DNA of 64,000 bases from Litoreibacter ascidiaceicola (GCF_900129235.1 NZ_FQUV01000001.1:588441-652440); one strand, 5' to 3'. Positions 47,956 to 57,699 are shown, counted from the first letter of the stretch. A program made the numbers and translations. Notes: generated from the letters alone by a model not told the origin.

Positions 47956-49914
47956 TCAGTGCCCCTTCTTCACCCATATCTCGCCGTCGATGAGCGACTG
48001 CAAGTAGTCAGACATAGAGCCGCGATCTTCGCCGTCACCCCCGTCTGATACCCCCTTGCTGCGCAGGGACGCATTGCGGGCCTCGGCGGCCTGCCCCACA
48101 CGCCATGTCAGCGCCTCATCGGCCACGCCTGCAAGGTCTTCGACGGCATCTTCAACCTCACGTTGAACGCCGCGACGCGCCTCCAGCTTGGCCAGTTCTT
48201 CTGCCATGGTCATACGGGTTGTTTTCAGATCCGCCCCTGCCCTAACCGCAGGAGCAATTTGCACATGGCTAAGCGACCACAGCTTTTCAAGGGGGGCTGC
48301 CCCGATCTCGGCGGTGAGAATGTTTTTCAAATGCTCCGAATCAGTCTCGTCGCTGTGGCGCAATAACGCCGCCAGCATCTTGCGGTGATCTTCCCCGTGA
48401 AAATCCAGCGTCTCCAGATCGGACAGGAAATGGTTCAGCAAATCGGGGTGTGCAATTAGGATCGCAAGGATCACCGCCTCGCGCATCCGTTCCTCGACAT
48501 CGGTGCTTTGCGCCAGCAGCGAGTTCTTGGTCGACTGGACTGCCACGCCTTTGTCGGGGAACTTCCCTTTGCCCTTCCACGGGCCGCGATCACGGTTTGG
48601 CTTCCACTCCCCCTCGCGCGGCGCGGGGTTCAGGTTGAACAGTTCCGCCCGCAAACGCTTGATCTCGTGACCATAGTGGCTGCGCAAATTGCCATCGGAA
48701 ATTTTCGTCAATGCCGACCGCAGCGACTGGTCAAGGGCAGAGCGGCGTTCAGGGCTGTCGAAAACCTTACCTTCGGTCTCGCGCTGCCACAGCAAATGCA
48801 CCAGCGGCTTGGAGTTTTCGACAAGCGCCCGCATGGCGTTCACTCCTTGCTCCTTGATCAGATCATCGGGGTCCAATCCTTCAGGCAAGACACAAAACCG
48901 CAAGGATTGACCGGCAGACAACATCGGTAGAGCCAGATCAATCAGGCGCATCGCAGCGCCGATACCCGCCTTGTCGCCGTCCAGCGCGATCACCGGCTCC
49001 GGCGATATGCGCCACAACAATTGCAACTGCGTCTCGGTCACAGCGGTACCCAGCGGGGCCACGGTCGATGTGAGACCTGCCGCCGTCAACGCGATCACGT
49101 CCATATAGCCCTCGGCCACGATCAGCGGCTCGCCCTTGCCAGCAGACTCACGGGCGGGGCCGTGGTTGTAGAGACTGCGGCCTTTGTCGAATAATTCGGT
49201 CTCGGGCGAGTTCAGGTATTTGGCGTTGTCATTGGGGTCCATCGCGCGGCCACCAAACGCAATGCAGCGTTTGCGAGGGTCGCGGATCGGGAACATGATG
49301 CGGTTGCGGAAGGTGTCATAGGGCTTGCCGCCTTTGGTCGAGGCTTTGGCCAGACCTGCGGCAAGGATCAACTCTTCCGCCACGCCTTTACCGGTCAGGT
49401 GGTCCCACAGGTTTTGCCAGCCATCAGGGGCAAAGCCGATATCGAACTGGTCTTGGGTCTGCTGCGAAAGCCCGCGGTTATTGATGTAGTCACGGGCCGC
49501 CGCCCCTGCGCCAGACTTCAGTTGCAACCGGTAGAACTGGACCGCCTGCTCCATCACCTCGGCCAGCTGCGTCCGGCGGTCGGACTTCTTTTGCGCCTGC
49601 GGATCGCGGGCCGGCATGGTCATACCCGCCTCGCGCGCCATGATTTCGACCGCCTCCATGAAGGACACGTTTTCGGTTTCCTGAATAAACCCGAGCGCGT
49701 CGCCTTTGGCTTGGCAGCCGAAGCAATAGTAATAGCCCTTGCGGTCGTCGACGTGAAAGCTGGCGGATTTTTCTTGGTGAAACGGGCATGGCGCCCACAT
49801 GTCGCCCTTGCCCGGATTGGATTTGCGCGTGTCCCACATGACCTTTCGCCCCACCACCTGAGAGATGGAGGTGCGTTCGCGAAGCTCGTCTAAAAATCCG
49901 GGCGGTAGGCTCAT
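47956..49914 (-). CDS. dnaG: DNA primase DnaG
   Basis: A 652-residue DNA primase that makes RNA primers at the replication fork. The N-terminal CHC2 zinc-binding domain is visible (CPFHQEKSASFHVDDRKGYYYCFGCQAKGDALGF). The catalytic TOPRIM domain has VVAEGYMDVIALTAAGL-like LIVAEGYMDV and ALDGDKAGIGAA. The C-terminal part is the DnaB-binding helical region (ILIAHPDLLNHFLSDLETLDF). ATG 49914 gives the family N-terminus (SLPPGFLDELRERTSISQVV). It is in the common dnaG-rpoD order. The upstream sox operon ends 65 bases away on the same strand. Confidence 0.97.
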   Translation of the reverse strand: MSLPPGFLDELRERTSISQVVGRKVMWDTRKSNPGKGDMWAPCPFHQEKSASFHVDDRKGYYYCFGCQAKGDALGFIQETENVSFMEAVEIMAREAGMTMPARDPQAQKKSDRRTQLAEVMEQAVQFYRLQLKSGAGAAARDYINNRGLSQQTQDQFDIGFAPDGWQNLWDHLTGKGVAEELILAAGLAKASTKGGKPYDTFRNRIMFPIRDPRKRCIAFGGRAMDPNDNAKYLNSPETELFDKGRSLYNHGPARESAGKGEPLIVAEGYMDVIALTAAGLTSTVAPLGTAVTETQLQLLWRISPEPVIALDGDKAGIGAAMRLIDLALPMLSAGQSLRFCVLPEGLDPDDLIKEQGVNAMRALVENSKPLVHLLWQRETEGKVFDSPERRSALDQSLRSALTKISDGNLRSHYGHEIKRLRAELFNLNPAPREGEWKPNRDRGPWKGKGKFPDKGVAVQSTKNSLLAQSTDVEERMREAVILAILIAHPDLLNHFLSDLETLDFHGEDHRKMLAALLRHSDETDSEHLKNILTAEIGAAPLEKLWSLSHVQIAPAVRAGADLKTTRMTMAEELAKLEARRGVQREVEDAVEDLAGVADEALTWRVGQAAEARNASLRSKGVSDGGDGEDRGSMSDYLQSLIDGEIWVKKGH

Positions 49915-49978
49915 GGACCAGAATATCGGGCCGCGCGGCTCCAGAGTCCAGTGACGCCGTGTAATATTCGTCGCGGTT

Positions 49979-50512
49979 TTAGTCGGGCAGCGTCGCCTGT
50001 GCAGTGACCGATACCATGACCTCACGCAACTCGTGCACCAGCGTCTTGGCGAAGGCGCGGAAGACCATGATCTCAAAGCCCTCAGCGCGCTTGATGATGA
50101 TCGCCGTCATGTGGCCGACGAAGGAGCGGGCAACGTCGCCCTCGCCCATTCGACCCAAGTCGAGGGGGCAGACCCGTGCCATGACCTGTGGAGCGCCTTC
50201 GCCCGACAGCACCACCGAACACCATGCGTCGGACTGGTCGGTGATCGCGGCGGGTAGCTTGGGTGGCGTGGCCCCGATCAGGACATACTGACCGCGCGCG
50301 GTCCATAGGATTTCAACGTCGACTTTCGCGATCGCGCGCCCTGTGTCCGGCAGGCCTACGCCCGTGGCTTTCTTCAACGCGGCCGAGACTTCCGCCCCCT
50401 TGAACGGTGCGATGGAATGCATCTCGCGGAGTGGCAGTTCGGTTAATGTCATGGTGCCTATCGTGACCGGAAGCAGCCCTTCGGCGGCGGATTTTGCGAT
50501 AAGATCAATCAC
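49979..50512 (-). CDS. soxG: Sarcosine oxidase gamma subunit
   Basis: The gamma subunit of heterotetrameric sarcosine oxidase, 177 residues. Family features: TELPLREMHSIAPFKG near the N-terminus, then GVGLPDTGRAIAKVDVEILWTARGQYVLIG and the GEGAPQVMARVCPLDL segment, then a C-terminal MTAIIIKRAEGFEIMVFRAFAKTLVHEL. I take GTG 50512 (overlapping the soxA stop by eight bases) because GAAGGGAG lies about seven bases before it. It has no catalytic centre and stabilises the complex. Last gene of soxBDAG. Confidence 0.93.
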   Translation of the reverse strand: MIDLIAKSAAEGLLPVTIGTMTLTELPLREMHSIAPFKGAEVSAALKKATGVGLPDTGRAIAKVDVEILWTARGQYVLIGATPPKLPAAITDQSDAWCSVVLSGEGAPQVMARVCPLDLGRMGEGDVARSFVGHMTAIIIKRAEGFEIMVFRAFAKTLVHELREVMVSVTAQATLPD

Positions 50513-53411
50513 GGGCTTTGCTCCCTTCGGGGTCGAGGAACACGGGGTGGCAAATCTCCACCTGCGTGGTGACATGGCGCAGGTGGTCGACCAATTTTAA
50601 CTGTTCGCCATATCGTTCGCGCCCGTTCTTAAGGAAGCCAAGACCGATCATCCCCAGCTCTGGCGAGAAGCCCACTGAGGTCGTGTAGCCCTGCTGGTTC
50701 TCGCGGATAGGCTCGGCCTCTGGATCGAAGAAGAACGCGCCTGCGTTTAGCTCTTTCACCGCGCCGACCGGTTTGAGGCCAACCAGTTCCTCGCGGTCCT
50801 CCAACAAGCCGGGTCGCATCGCGGCGGTTTTGCCGATGAAATCCTTCTTCTTGGACATCATCATGCCCATGCCGACATCACCCGCCGTCACGCGGCCGTG
50901 GATTTCGGAGTGGGTGAGGAAGCCTTTCTCGATGCGCATTACATTGAGCGCTTCCATCCCGTAAGCCCCACCACCCATCGCTTCAGCTTTGGCCAGCAAG
51001 CCTTTGAAAAGACTCTCTCCATAGCGGGCAGGAACGGCCAGCTCATAGGCATGCTCCCCCGAGAAGGAGATGCGGAACAGGCGGGCTTTGACGCCGCCGA
51101 TGGCGACATCGCCGCAGCCCATGAAAGGCAAGTCAGGTACCGCGTCTAACACCTGCGACAACAGGTCTTTCGACTTGGGACCAGCGACCGCGAACTGCGC
51201 CCATGCTTCCGTCACCGAGATGAACTGCACGTCAAGATCTGGGCGTAAGCATTGGGAAACAAACTCTAAATGCCGCATCACCTGCCCTGCGGCGGCGGTG
51301 GTCGTGGTCATCACGTAGTGGTTTTCGGCGATGCAGGCGGTGGTGCCGTCGTCCATCACATGGCCGTCCTCGCGCAGCATGATGCCGTAGCGGACCTTGC
51401 CGGGCTTGAGGGTGGAAAACGTGTTTATGTAAAGAAAATCGAGAAAATCGCCTGCATCCGGCCCCTGAATGTCGATTTTTCCCAAGGTGGAGACATCGGC
51501 AATTCCGACCGCCGAGCGCACCATATTGACCTCTCGATCACACGATTGACGCCAATGGGTTTCGCCGTCTTTCGGGAAGTAGCTCGGGCGGTACCACAAG
51601 CCCGCTTCGATCATCGGAGCGTTGATTTTACGGGATAATTCGTCGCTGGTGGTGAAGCGTTGCGGCGCGAATCCTTGGCCTTGGGCGTAGGCTCCCATTG
51701 CGGCGATTGCGACGGGTGTATACGGCGGGCGGAAGGTGGTCGTGCCCGTTTCGGGGATGCCGCGACCGGTTGCATCAGCAAGCACTGCCAACGCGTTGAC
51801 GTTGCTGTTTTTTCCCTGATCCGGCGCCATACCTTGCGTGGTGTAGCGCTTCATGTGTTCGACGGATTTGAAGTTCTCTTGCGCGGCGAGCTTCACGTCC
51901 TTGACGGTCACGTCGTTCTGGAAATCGAGCCATGCGCGGCCCTTGCCGGGGACCATCCAGAGCGGTCGGATTTGCGTCGGCGAAGCGTCGGCTTTTGGTA
52001 TGGCAGGTGCGCGGCCTTCCAGACCCAAAGACTTTAACACTTCCTTAGCACGGAATACGCCGGATTTCAGGCAGCCATGGGTGGAGAAGGTTCCGCCAGC
52101 CGCCCCTGCCACCTCCATTCCCGGCACCATGTTTGGCACTGGGATGAAAGCGGCGATTTGCTCGTTCCATTGTGGACGACCATTCATGTGACAGGGCAAA
52201 TGCACCGTCGGGTTGTAGCCACCGGAGACGCCCAGACAATCAGCCATGATATCGCCAGCGCCGGAGATCGTGACCCCCTCGACCCGCTTGCGGCCTTTGA
52301 CATTGGTGACATGCGCACCTTTGTAGATCGGGAAATCGCCAGTGAGTTCGGCATCCGCACGGCTGTCGACATAGGCGACGATATGCACGCCTGCTGCGGC
52401 CAGATCCTGCGCGGTGCGGAAGGCGTCGTCGTTGTTGCCGAACAGCGCCACGCGCTTACCTGCGGCGACGCCGTAGCGGTTGAGATAGCCGCGCACGGCG
52501 CTCGCCATCATCACGCCCGGGCGGTCGTTGTTCTGGAACGCAATCGGGCGCTCCATCGCACCTGCCGCGTAGACACAGCCTTTGGCGGCGATGCGCCAGA
52601 AGGTTTCCAACGGGGCGTCGCCTGCGTCTTGGACGTGATGCGACACGCGTTCTACCGCGCCGTAAGTGCCACCGTCATAGGCCCCCGTCACCGTGGTGCG
52701 TTTCATCAGGCGGACGTTATCCATTTTCGCGAGTTTGGCGATTTGGTCCTGCGCCCAGATGTGACCGGGCTTGCCGTCGACCTCAAAGGTTTCCGAGTTC
52801 AGGCGGCCCCCGAAAACAAAATCCTCCTCGGCCAAGATCACCTGCGCGCCTGCCTTGGCAGCGGTCAGTGCGGCCATAATGCCAGCGGGGCCGGAGCCGA
52901 TGACCAGCACGTCGCAGAACGCAAACGCCTTGTCGTAGCGGTCGGAGTTGTTCTGCATCGATAGCCGCCCGAGCCCTGCGGCGCGGCGGATGATCGGCTC
53001 GTAGAGCTTTTCCCAGAAGGCTTTGGGCCACATGAAGGTCTTGTAGTAGAAGCCCGCACTCAGGAAGGGCGACACGAGGTCGTTCAGCTCCAACACGTCC
53101 CATTCCAAGCTGCCCCAATGGTTTTGCGAGCGGATGTCGAGGCCGTTTACGAGTTCTTGACCTGTCAGCCGTAGGTTCGGGGTGATCTGATCGCCCTGGT
53201 GCAGCTCGACCAAGCCGTTCGGTTCTTGGGATCCGTCGGACATGAGGCCGCGTGGGCGGTGGTATTTGAAGGAACGCCCGACAAGATGGACGTTATTTGC
53301 AAGGAGCGTTGAGGCGAGCGTGTCGCCTTTGAAACCAGAATAGGAATTGCCGTCGAAAGTGAAACTTCGCCGCTCGGAGCGGTCGATCAGGCCTGTGTTG
53401 TCCAGCCTCAT
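50505..53411 (-). CDS. soxA: Sarcosine oxidase alpha subunit
   Basis: A 968-residue alpha subunit of tetrameric sarcosine oxidase, which oxidatively demethylates sarcosine to glycine, transferring the carbon to tetrahydrofolate. An N-terminal 2Fe-2S-like/DUF1989-type region precedes (RSFTFDGNSYSGFKGDTLASTLLANNVHLVGRSFKYHRPRG). The NAD-binding FAD/NAD(P) Rossmann segment is VLVIGSGPAGIMAALTAAKAGAQVIL. The C-terminal aminomethyltransferase (GcvT) domain (from about residue 600) includes VGIADVSTLGKIDIQGPDAGDFLDFLY and SGEHAYELAVPARYGE. The start overlaps the soxD stop (ATGA). Confidence 0.96.
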   Translation of the reverse strand: MRLDNTGLIDRSERRSFTFDGNSYSGFKGDTLASTLLANNVHLVGRSFKYHRPRGLMSDGSQEPNGLVELHQGDQITPNLRLTGQELVNGLDIRSQNHWGSLEWDVLELNDLVSPFLSAGFYYKTFMWPKAFWEKLYEPIIRRAAGLGRLSMQNNSDRYDKAFAFCDVLVIGSGPAGIMAALTAAKAGAQVILAEEDFVFGGRLNSETFEVDGKPGHIWAQDQIAKLAKMDNVRLMKRTTVTGAYDGGTYGAVERVSHHVQDAGDAPLETFWRIAAKGCVYAAGAMERPIAFQNNDRPGVMMASAVRGYLNRYGVAAGKRVALFGNNDDAFRTAQDLAAAGVHIVAYVDSRADAELTGDFPIYKGAHVTNVKGRKRVEGVTISGAGDIMADCLGVSGGYNPTVHLPCHMNGRPQWNEQIAAFIPVPNMVPGMEVAGAAGGTFSTHGCLKSGVFRAKEVLKSLGLEGRAPAIPKADASPTQIRPLWMVPGKGRAWLDFQNDVTVKDVKLAAQENFKSVEHMKRYTTQGMAPDQGKNSNVNALAVLADATGRGIPETGTTTFRPPYTPVAIAAMGAYAQGQGFAPQRFTTSDELSRKINAPMIEAGLWYRPSYFPKDGETHWRQSCDREVNMVRSAVGIADVSTLGKIDIQGPDAGDFLDFLYINTFSTLKPGKVRYGIMLREDGHVMDDGTTACIAENHYVMTTTTAAAGQVMRHLEFVSQCLRPDLDVQFISVTEAWAQFAVAGPKSKDLLSQVLDAVPDLPFMGCGDVAIGGVKARLFRISFSGEHAYELAVPARYGESLFKGLLAKAEAMGGGAYGMEALNVMRIEKGFLTHSEIHGRVTAGDVGMGMMMSKKKDFIGKTAAMRPGLLEDREELVGLKPVGAVKELNAGAFFFDPEAEPIRENQQGYTTSVGFSPELGMIGLGFLKNGRERYGEQLKLVDHLRHVTTQVEICHPVFLDPEGSKARD

Positions 53412-53668
53412 TTCGCCACCTCTGATGCCAGTTCAACGCCCAAAATTTCATGGGTGGTCACGTTGCGCTCCACCACCAGCCAGCTGGAGCAGCCCGCCTC
53501 GTGGTGCCAGAGGTCTTTTGTCACACCTGCGGGGTTTTCGCGGATGTGAAGGTATTTGTGGATCGCGTCCAGATCGCCCTCGGCAGGACGATTGAGATAA
53601 TCGGAGGCCCCGAGGTAATAGAACTCGCGCCGGTCACGGTCGCCGCAGATGGGGCAGTTGATACGCAT
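53408..53668 (-). CDS. soxD: Sarcosine oxidase delta subunit
   Basis: The 86-residue delta subunit of sarcosine oxidase. It has the zinc-binding N-terminus RINCPICGDRDRREFYYLG (C-P-x-C-G) and the C-terminal HHEAGCSSWLVVERNVTTHEILGVELA with the paired Cys. It is unusually small and is easily missed. Nine bases after the soxB stop, with its stop overlapping the soxA start. Confidence 0.95.
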   Translation of the reverse strand: MRINCPICGDRDRREFYYLGASDYLNRPAEGDLDAIHKYLHIRENPAGVTKDLWHHEAGCSSWLVVERNVTTHEILGVELASEVAK

Positions 53669-53677
53669 GTTTCGTCC

Positions 53678-54931
53678 TCAGTGCAGGTTGTGTTGAGAGC
53701 CGGTGCCCTCTTCGTCCATCAGGCCGTGGCCTGTGCGGAAGCGATCAAATGTGTGTTTCTTGGCGACCTCGTGGGGTGTGTCCTCGGCCATCAGATGTGC
53801 CATGCACCAGCCGGATGCGGGCACGGCCTTGAAGCCGCCATAACACCAGCCGCAATCCATGTAGAGGCCGTCGACCTTTGTGCGGTCAATCACGAAGGAG
53901 CCGTCGGGGGTCATGTCCATGATGCCGCCCCAAGAGCGCAGAACCTTGGCCTTGCCCAGCGCGGGGACGAGGGCCATTCCGGCTTCCATGACGTGTTCCA
54001 TCATCGGCAGATTGCCGCGTTGGGCGTAGGATGCGTAGAAATCCAGATCGCCACCGAAGACCAGTCCGCCCTTGTCGGACTGGCTGAGATAGAAGTGGCC
54101 CATGCCAAAGCTGACGACGTGATCGACGGTGGGTTTCAGGCCTTCGGAGACGAAGGCTTGCAGGATGTGGGATTCAATGGGGACTTCCAGCCCCGCCATC
54201 GCGGCGACTTGGGACGAGCGGCCTGCGACGACGATGCCGACGCGCTTGGCGCGGATTGCGCCTTTAGAGGTCTGGACGCCTTGGACCACGCCGTCTTTCA
54301 CGTCGATGCCGGTGACTTCGCATTGCTGGATCAGGTCGACGCCCAGTTGATCGGCCCCGCGGGCATAGCCCCACGCCACCGCGTCATGGCGGGCGGTGCC
54401 GCCGCGCGGATGGTAGAGGCCGCCATAGACGGGGAAGCGGTGGTTTTCGAAATCGAGGTAAGGCAGGTGTTCACGCACGCCGTCGCGGTCCAGCAGAATC
54501 GCGTCGTCGCCTTGGTTGCACATCATGTTGCCGCGCCGCGCGAAGGCGTCGCGCTGGCCGTCGGAGTGAAACAGGTTAATCAGGCCACGCCCGGAATGCA
54601 TGGTGTTGTAGTTCAGGTCCTGCTCCATGCTTTCCCACAGCTTGAGGGAATGGGAGTAGAACTCGGAATTGCCCGGCATGAAATAGTTGGCGCGTACGAT
54701 GGTGGTGTTGCGGCCGATGTTGCCGCCGCCGATGTAGCCGCGCTCCAGCACTGCGATGTTCTTGATGCCGTGGTTCTTGGCCAGATAGTAAGCGGTCGCC
54801 AAGCCATGCCCACCGCCGCCAATGATAATCACGTCGTATTCGGATTTCGGTTCGGGGTCACGCCAGACGGGGCGCCAGCCCTTGTTTCCGGTCAGTCCCT
54901 CTTTGAGGATTTGGAAGGCGTTGTAGCCCAT
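53678..54931 (-). CDS. soxB: Sarcosine oxidase beta subunit
   Basis: The 417-residue catalytic beta subunit of sarcosine oxidase. The FAD-binding Rossmann motif is VIIIGGGGHGLATAYYLAKN; later YIGGGNIGRNTTIVRANYFM follows the covalent-flavin region. The C-terminal GGIMDMTPDGSFVIDRTKVDGLYMDCGWCYGGFKAVPASGWCMAHLMA is typical of SoxB. GGGAGACTTCC precedes the ATG. First gene of soxBDAG. No folate genes (folD, purU, gcv) accompany it here. Confidence 0.96.
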   Translation of the reverse strand: MGYNAFQILKEGLTGNKGWRPVWRDPEPKSEYDVIIIGGGGHGLATAYYLAKNHGIKNIAVLERGYIGGGNIGRNTTIVRANYFMPGNSEFYSHSLKLWESMEQDLNYNTMHSGRGLINLFHSDGQRDAFARRGNMMCNQGDDAILLDRDGVREHLPYLDFENHRFPVYGGLYHPRGGTARHDAVAWGYARGADQLGVDLIQQCEVTGIDVKDGVVQGVQTSKGAIRAKRVGIVVAGRSSQVAAMAGLEVPIESHILQAFVSEGLKPTVDHVVSFGMGHFYLSQSDKGGLVFGGDLDFYASYAQRGNLPMMEHVMEAGMALVPALGKAKVLRSWGGIMDMTPDGSFVIDRTKVDGLYMDCGWCYGGFKAVPASGWCMAHLMAEDTPHEVAKKHTFDRFRTGHGLMDEEGTGSQHNLH

Positions 54932-54956
54932 GGAAGTCTCCCGTGATCACCACGGG

Positions 54957-54997
54957 TAGAAAAACAGCAAAACGGGCAGAGCGAAAGGCCCTGCCCG
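54957..54997 (-). terminator. Intrinsic terminator of the Tad pseudopilin genes
   Basis: On the minus strand CGGGCAG (11-nt loop) CTGCCCG is followed by TTTTGCTGTTTTT. It lies between the last tad gene and soxB. Confidence 0.8.
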
Positions 54998-55037
54998 ACA
55001 TTGATTTGTTATGCAGCGACGAAAACGCCGCGTGCGC

Positions 55038-55619
55038 CTAGCAGCTGGGAACGTCGGTGCCGTTATCCCATGACAGGCAGGACGCGAAACGCGGGGATGT
55101 GACCACGAAGTTTTCGAATACGCGGTGGTCCCAACCGACGTTGAAGGCGGGGTTATAGTCGGTAAAGGTTTCCACCAGGATCACCGTTTCGCCCTGCGCC
55201 ATCAACGGAATACGATTCTTGAACGCTTCCGCTTCCACCTTCGCGTTCGTCTGCTCGGACAACGTGGATTTGCTTGAACGCGACCACAACACGCGGTGCT
55301 TGGAGCCGGTCCATGTCAGGCTGGTCACCCGCATCGCTGAACTGCCGGTGGTGTAGGCTAGCCGGTCGTAAAGCTGCTGCAAGTTGGTGATGTATTCGTC
55401 GGTGACGCCTTCGGTCCGACGCGACAGAATATCGCCGATCGTGTAGGTCGCCTTCAACGCCATGTTGCGGTTCTTGAAACCGTCGAAGAATACGAAGCTC
55501 CCGACAAACCATGCAAGCAGCAAGGGCAGGATCATAACGGCCTCGACCGTGGCAGAGGCCCGCGTGTCACGAACAAAGCGTGCAAAGGGGGCTGCAGCAC
55601 GAGTGATTAAATGCTTCAT
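55038..55619 (-). CDS. TadE/TadG-family pilus assembly protein
   Basis: A 193-residue pseudopilin-like protein. After a short cytoplasmic leader it has the TadE-type segment RDTRASATVEAVMILPLLLAWFVGSFVFFDGF (membrane segment about residues 25-45, the conserved A-T-V-E-A). The exported part is beta-rich and ends with two cysteines (SCLSWDNG..VPSC) that may pair. It functions in Tad/Flp pilus assembly. The start overlaps the upstream gene stop by four bases. The rest of the Tad locus (Flp, CpaB-F, TadB/C) is not in the window. Confidence 0.87.
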   Translation of the reverse strand: MKHLITRAAAPFARFVRDTRASATVEAVMILPLLLAWFVGSFVFFDGFKNRNMALKATYTIGDILSRRTEGVTDEYITNLQQLYDRLAYTTGSSAMRVTSLTWTGSKHRVLWSRSSKSTLSEQTNAKVEAEAFKNRIPLMAQGETVILVETFTDYNPAFNVGWDHRVFENFVVTSPRFASCLSWDNGTDVPSC

Positions 55620-56203
55620 GATCCGCTCCCGACCCAGTTGTTGGGTTCAACCGCAAAGGCAGACATTGCGATCATGTTCAGACGGTCAGGCGTCGAGTTC
55701 CGTGTCAGGAACGCACCCAGACCCGCCACCTCGAAAAACGGCTTGATCGACATACAGGCACGCACGAAAACCACTTCGTTACTTTTTGTTGGGCTGTCGA
55801 ATTGCGTCACCGGGATCACGTCAGCTCCGTAGTCGCGGCATTGCGCACCTTCGGCAGGAAACGTCCAGCTGGAACCGGACACATCGGACAGACGCACCAA
55901 CTCGACGGTCAAATCGTCCATGCAGTGATTTGCCAGGATCACGGTTTGCGAGCACAATAGCTGCTTTACCTGATTTTTGGTAAAGGCCCGGTTTTCAGAC
56001 AGACGCATTTCGCGAACTGAAATGTCCAAAGCGCGGTCAAACATCATGTAGCGCGTCATGAGCAACCCAAGTTCAAAGACGACCATGAACAGCAGGAAGA
56101 ATGCCGGGAACAGGATGGCGAACTCGATCGTAGCGTTGCCGTCCTCGCGCCCCATAAGTCGACGCCATGTCCGGACGAGCCGGGAAGGCTTGCGATGTGT
56201 CAT
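55616..56203 (-). CDS. TadE-like pilus pseudopilin
   Basis: A 195-residue TadE-like protein. The N-terminal segment REDGNATIEFAILFPAFFLLFMVVFELGLLMTRYMMFDRALD is the TadE-like domain (membrane segment about residues 28-50) with the conserved A-T-I-E-F. Three cysteines occur in the exported domain. The start overlaps the TadG-like gene stop by four bases (ATGA), so the three genes are one operon. Confidence 0.9.
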   Translation of the reverse strand: MTHRKPSRLVRTWRRLMGREDGNATIEFAILFPAFFLLFMVVFELGLLMTRYMMFDRALDISVREMRLSENRAFTKNQVKQLLCSQTVILANHCMDDLTVELVRLSDVSGSSWTFPAEGAQCRDYGADVIPVTQFDSPTKSNEVVFVRACMSIKPFFEVAGLGAFLTRNSTPDRLNMIAMSAFAVEPNNWVGSGS

Positions 56204-57699
56204 TGGATGAGCCTCAACTGGTTAATGGTACGCGCGATGGCGCCAAACGCGTCACTGATTTCAACACCTTCCACAGCATAGAAGTGGCTGTCGGAGGTTG
56301 CGCAATTGTTCATCACACCCTTGGAATAGGGGTTGTCGTTAATTTCGAAACCGATGGTGAAGATTACGATCCCGGCATTGCGCGACGCCTGACAGATAGC
56401 GGCCAGCCGGTCATCTGCAGTGCCCGAGTAATACTTCTTGTAGTAATAATCGTCGCGGCTGTTCCGGTAGACGTAGTTATACAAGTAGTACCACAAGGTG
56501 TACTTGGCCCAGTGTTGGTACTCGGAGGTCGAGTTGTAGGCCCAGTCGCGGATGCGATACTGGTCGACGTTCATCCCGTCGGTCATCAGCACGATAACCT
56601 TAACGGTTTCAGAAGCTGGTCCCGTATCGTTTGCATCAGTCATGAAGTCGGCCGGGCGGCCCTCGAACACCGGATCCACGTCACCCGCAGCGATCATCGA
56701 GCTTACGATGGGACGCATGCTTGGGTCGAGCAGGGCAGCGCCCCACTTCATCGCATAGTGGATACCTGTCGCCGTGCGTGGGCGGTAGGAGTCGATGACA
56801 TTCTTCAACGACGCGTTGTTATTCTGGAACGCCTTGATCTCTTCGGTTTCTTTGTCCGAGCACCAAGGGTCCTGAATCTTGTAGTTGTAGTTGGACCCAT
56901 AATAGGCGCTGGAATACTCATAGTGCTGAGCCTGCTCGTATTGCTTGGAAAAGCTGAGCGCCACCGAGTTGAAATCGCTTGAATCAAATTCGACGCAGTA
57001 GGAGTAGTCGTGCTTCTTGTCGACATTGAGCGCGTTGAACAAGGTCTCGCCCGCATTGGTCTGACCCGTGTAGGGAATGACGGAAATCGACACCAGATCT
57101 TTGGTATCCGGCGTGATCAACGTATCAACGAACTCGTCCGCTGCGCTCTGCATGTTTTCGATCTTGTCGTTGTCATCCATCGAGCCCGAAATATCGAGTA
57201 CGAGTGAAATCTCGACATTGTTGATCCGCTCCTCGGCGGCACCACCGGCAGGTGCGTCGATGCTTTCGATGCCCACCATGTTCAGGAACATACTATTCAC
57301 TGTACTGGTGGCATTTGCTGTGACCGTCCGGTAGTTCAGGCCTTCCTGAACATCCACATCCAGTTCGTAGTTTTGCAAGCCGGATTTCGCGAAGTAATCT
57401 TCGACCACTTCCTGCGGATCGTTGGTTTGGTCCAGATCAGCCGCTGCAAGAACTGCGCGGTCCAATGTAGCCTGCAGACGTGTCCTCATGTTTTCGTGGC
57501 GCATGAAGTCAATGGCCATGCCCGTGGCGACCAGCGTCATCATGAAAATGGTCAGACCGAAAATGATCATCGTACCATTTTCTTCCCGCGCAAAACCGCG
57601 TGTCCGGCCCGCAAGCCGTTGCTTTATCTGGCTGAGCAGCCCAGTTTTCTGGCCTGCACACACAGAGGCGTTATCACTCTCTTTACGCATGTCACTCAT
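56200..57699 (-). CDS. TadG-like vWA pilus assembly protein
   Basis: A 499-residue TadG-type protein. The N-terminal Tad/TadE-like segment (FAREENGTMIIFGLTIFMMTLVATGMAIDFMRHENMRTRLQATLDRAVLAAA) is followed by a vWA domain whose metal site reads ISLVLDISGSMDDNDK, with later VLMTDGMN. Two Tyr-rich inserts are striking: YEQAQHYEYSSAYYGSNYNYK (about residues 253-273) and a second near residue 396-425 with about thirteen Tyr in 27 residues. ATG 57699 follows GGAAGGG. Its stop overlaps the next gene. It is presumably located at the cell surface or periplasm. Confidence 0.9.
   Translation of the reverse strand: MSDMRKESDNASVCAGQKTGLLSQIKQRLAGRTRGFAREENGTMIIFGLTIFMMTLVATGMAIDFMRHENMRTRLQATLDRAVLAAADLDQTNDPQEVVEDYFAKSGLQNYELDVDVQEGLNYRTVTANATSTVNSMFLNMVGIESIDAPAGGAAEERINNVEISLVLDISGSMDDNDKIENMQSAADEFVDTLITPDTKDLVSISVIPYTGQTNAGETLFNALNVDKKHDYSYCVEFDSSDFNSVALSFSKQYEQAQHYEYSSAYYGSNYNYKIQDPWCSDKETEEIKAFQNNNASLKNVIDSYRPRTATGIHYAMKWGAALLDPSMRPIVSSMIAAGDVDPVFEGRPADFMTDANDTGPASETVKVIVLMTDGMNVDQYRIRDWAYNSTSEYQHWAKYTLWYYLYNYVYRNSRDDYYYKKYYSGTADDRLAAICQASRNAGIVIFTIGFEINDNPYSKGVMNNCATSDSHFYAVEGVEISDAFGAIARTINQLRLIQ

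Noticed and set aside
46252..48048. A 598-codon plus-strand frame antisense to rpoD
   Set aside because: It lies wholly opposite a clear rpoD; composition is the complement of rpoD codons and no domain is visible. Similar long frames opposite pyc, pepF, ribB and soxB were rejected for the same reason.
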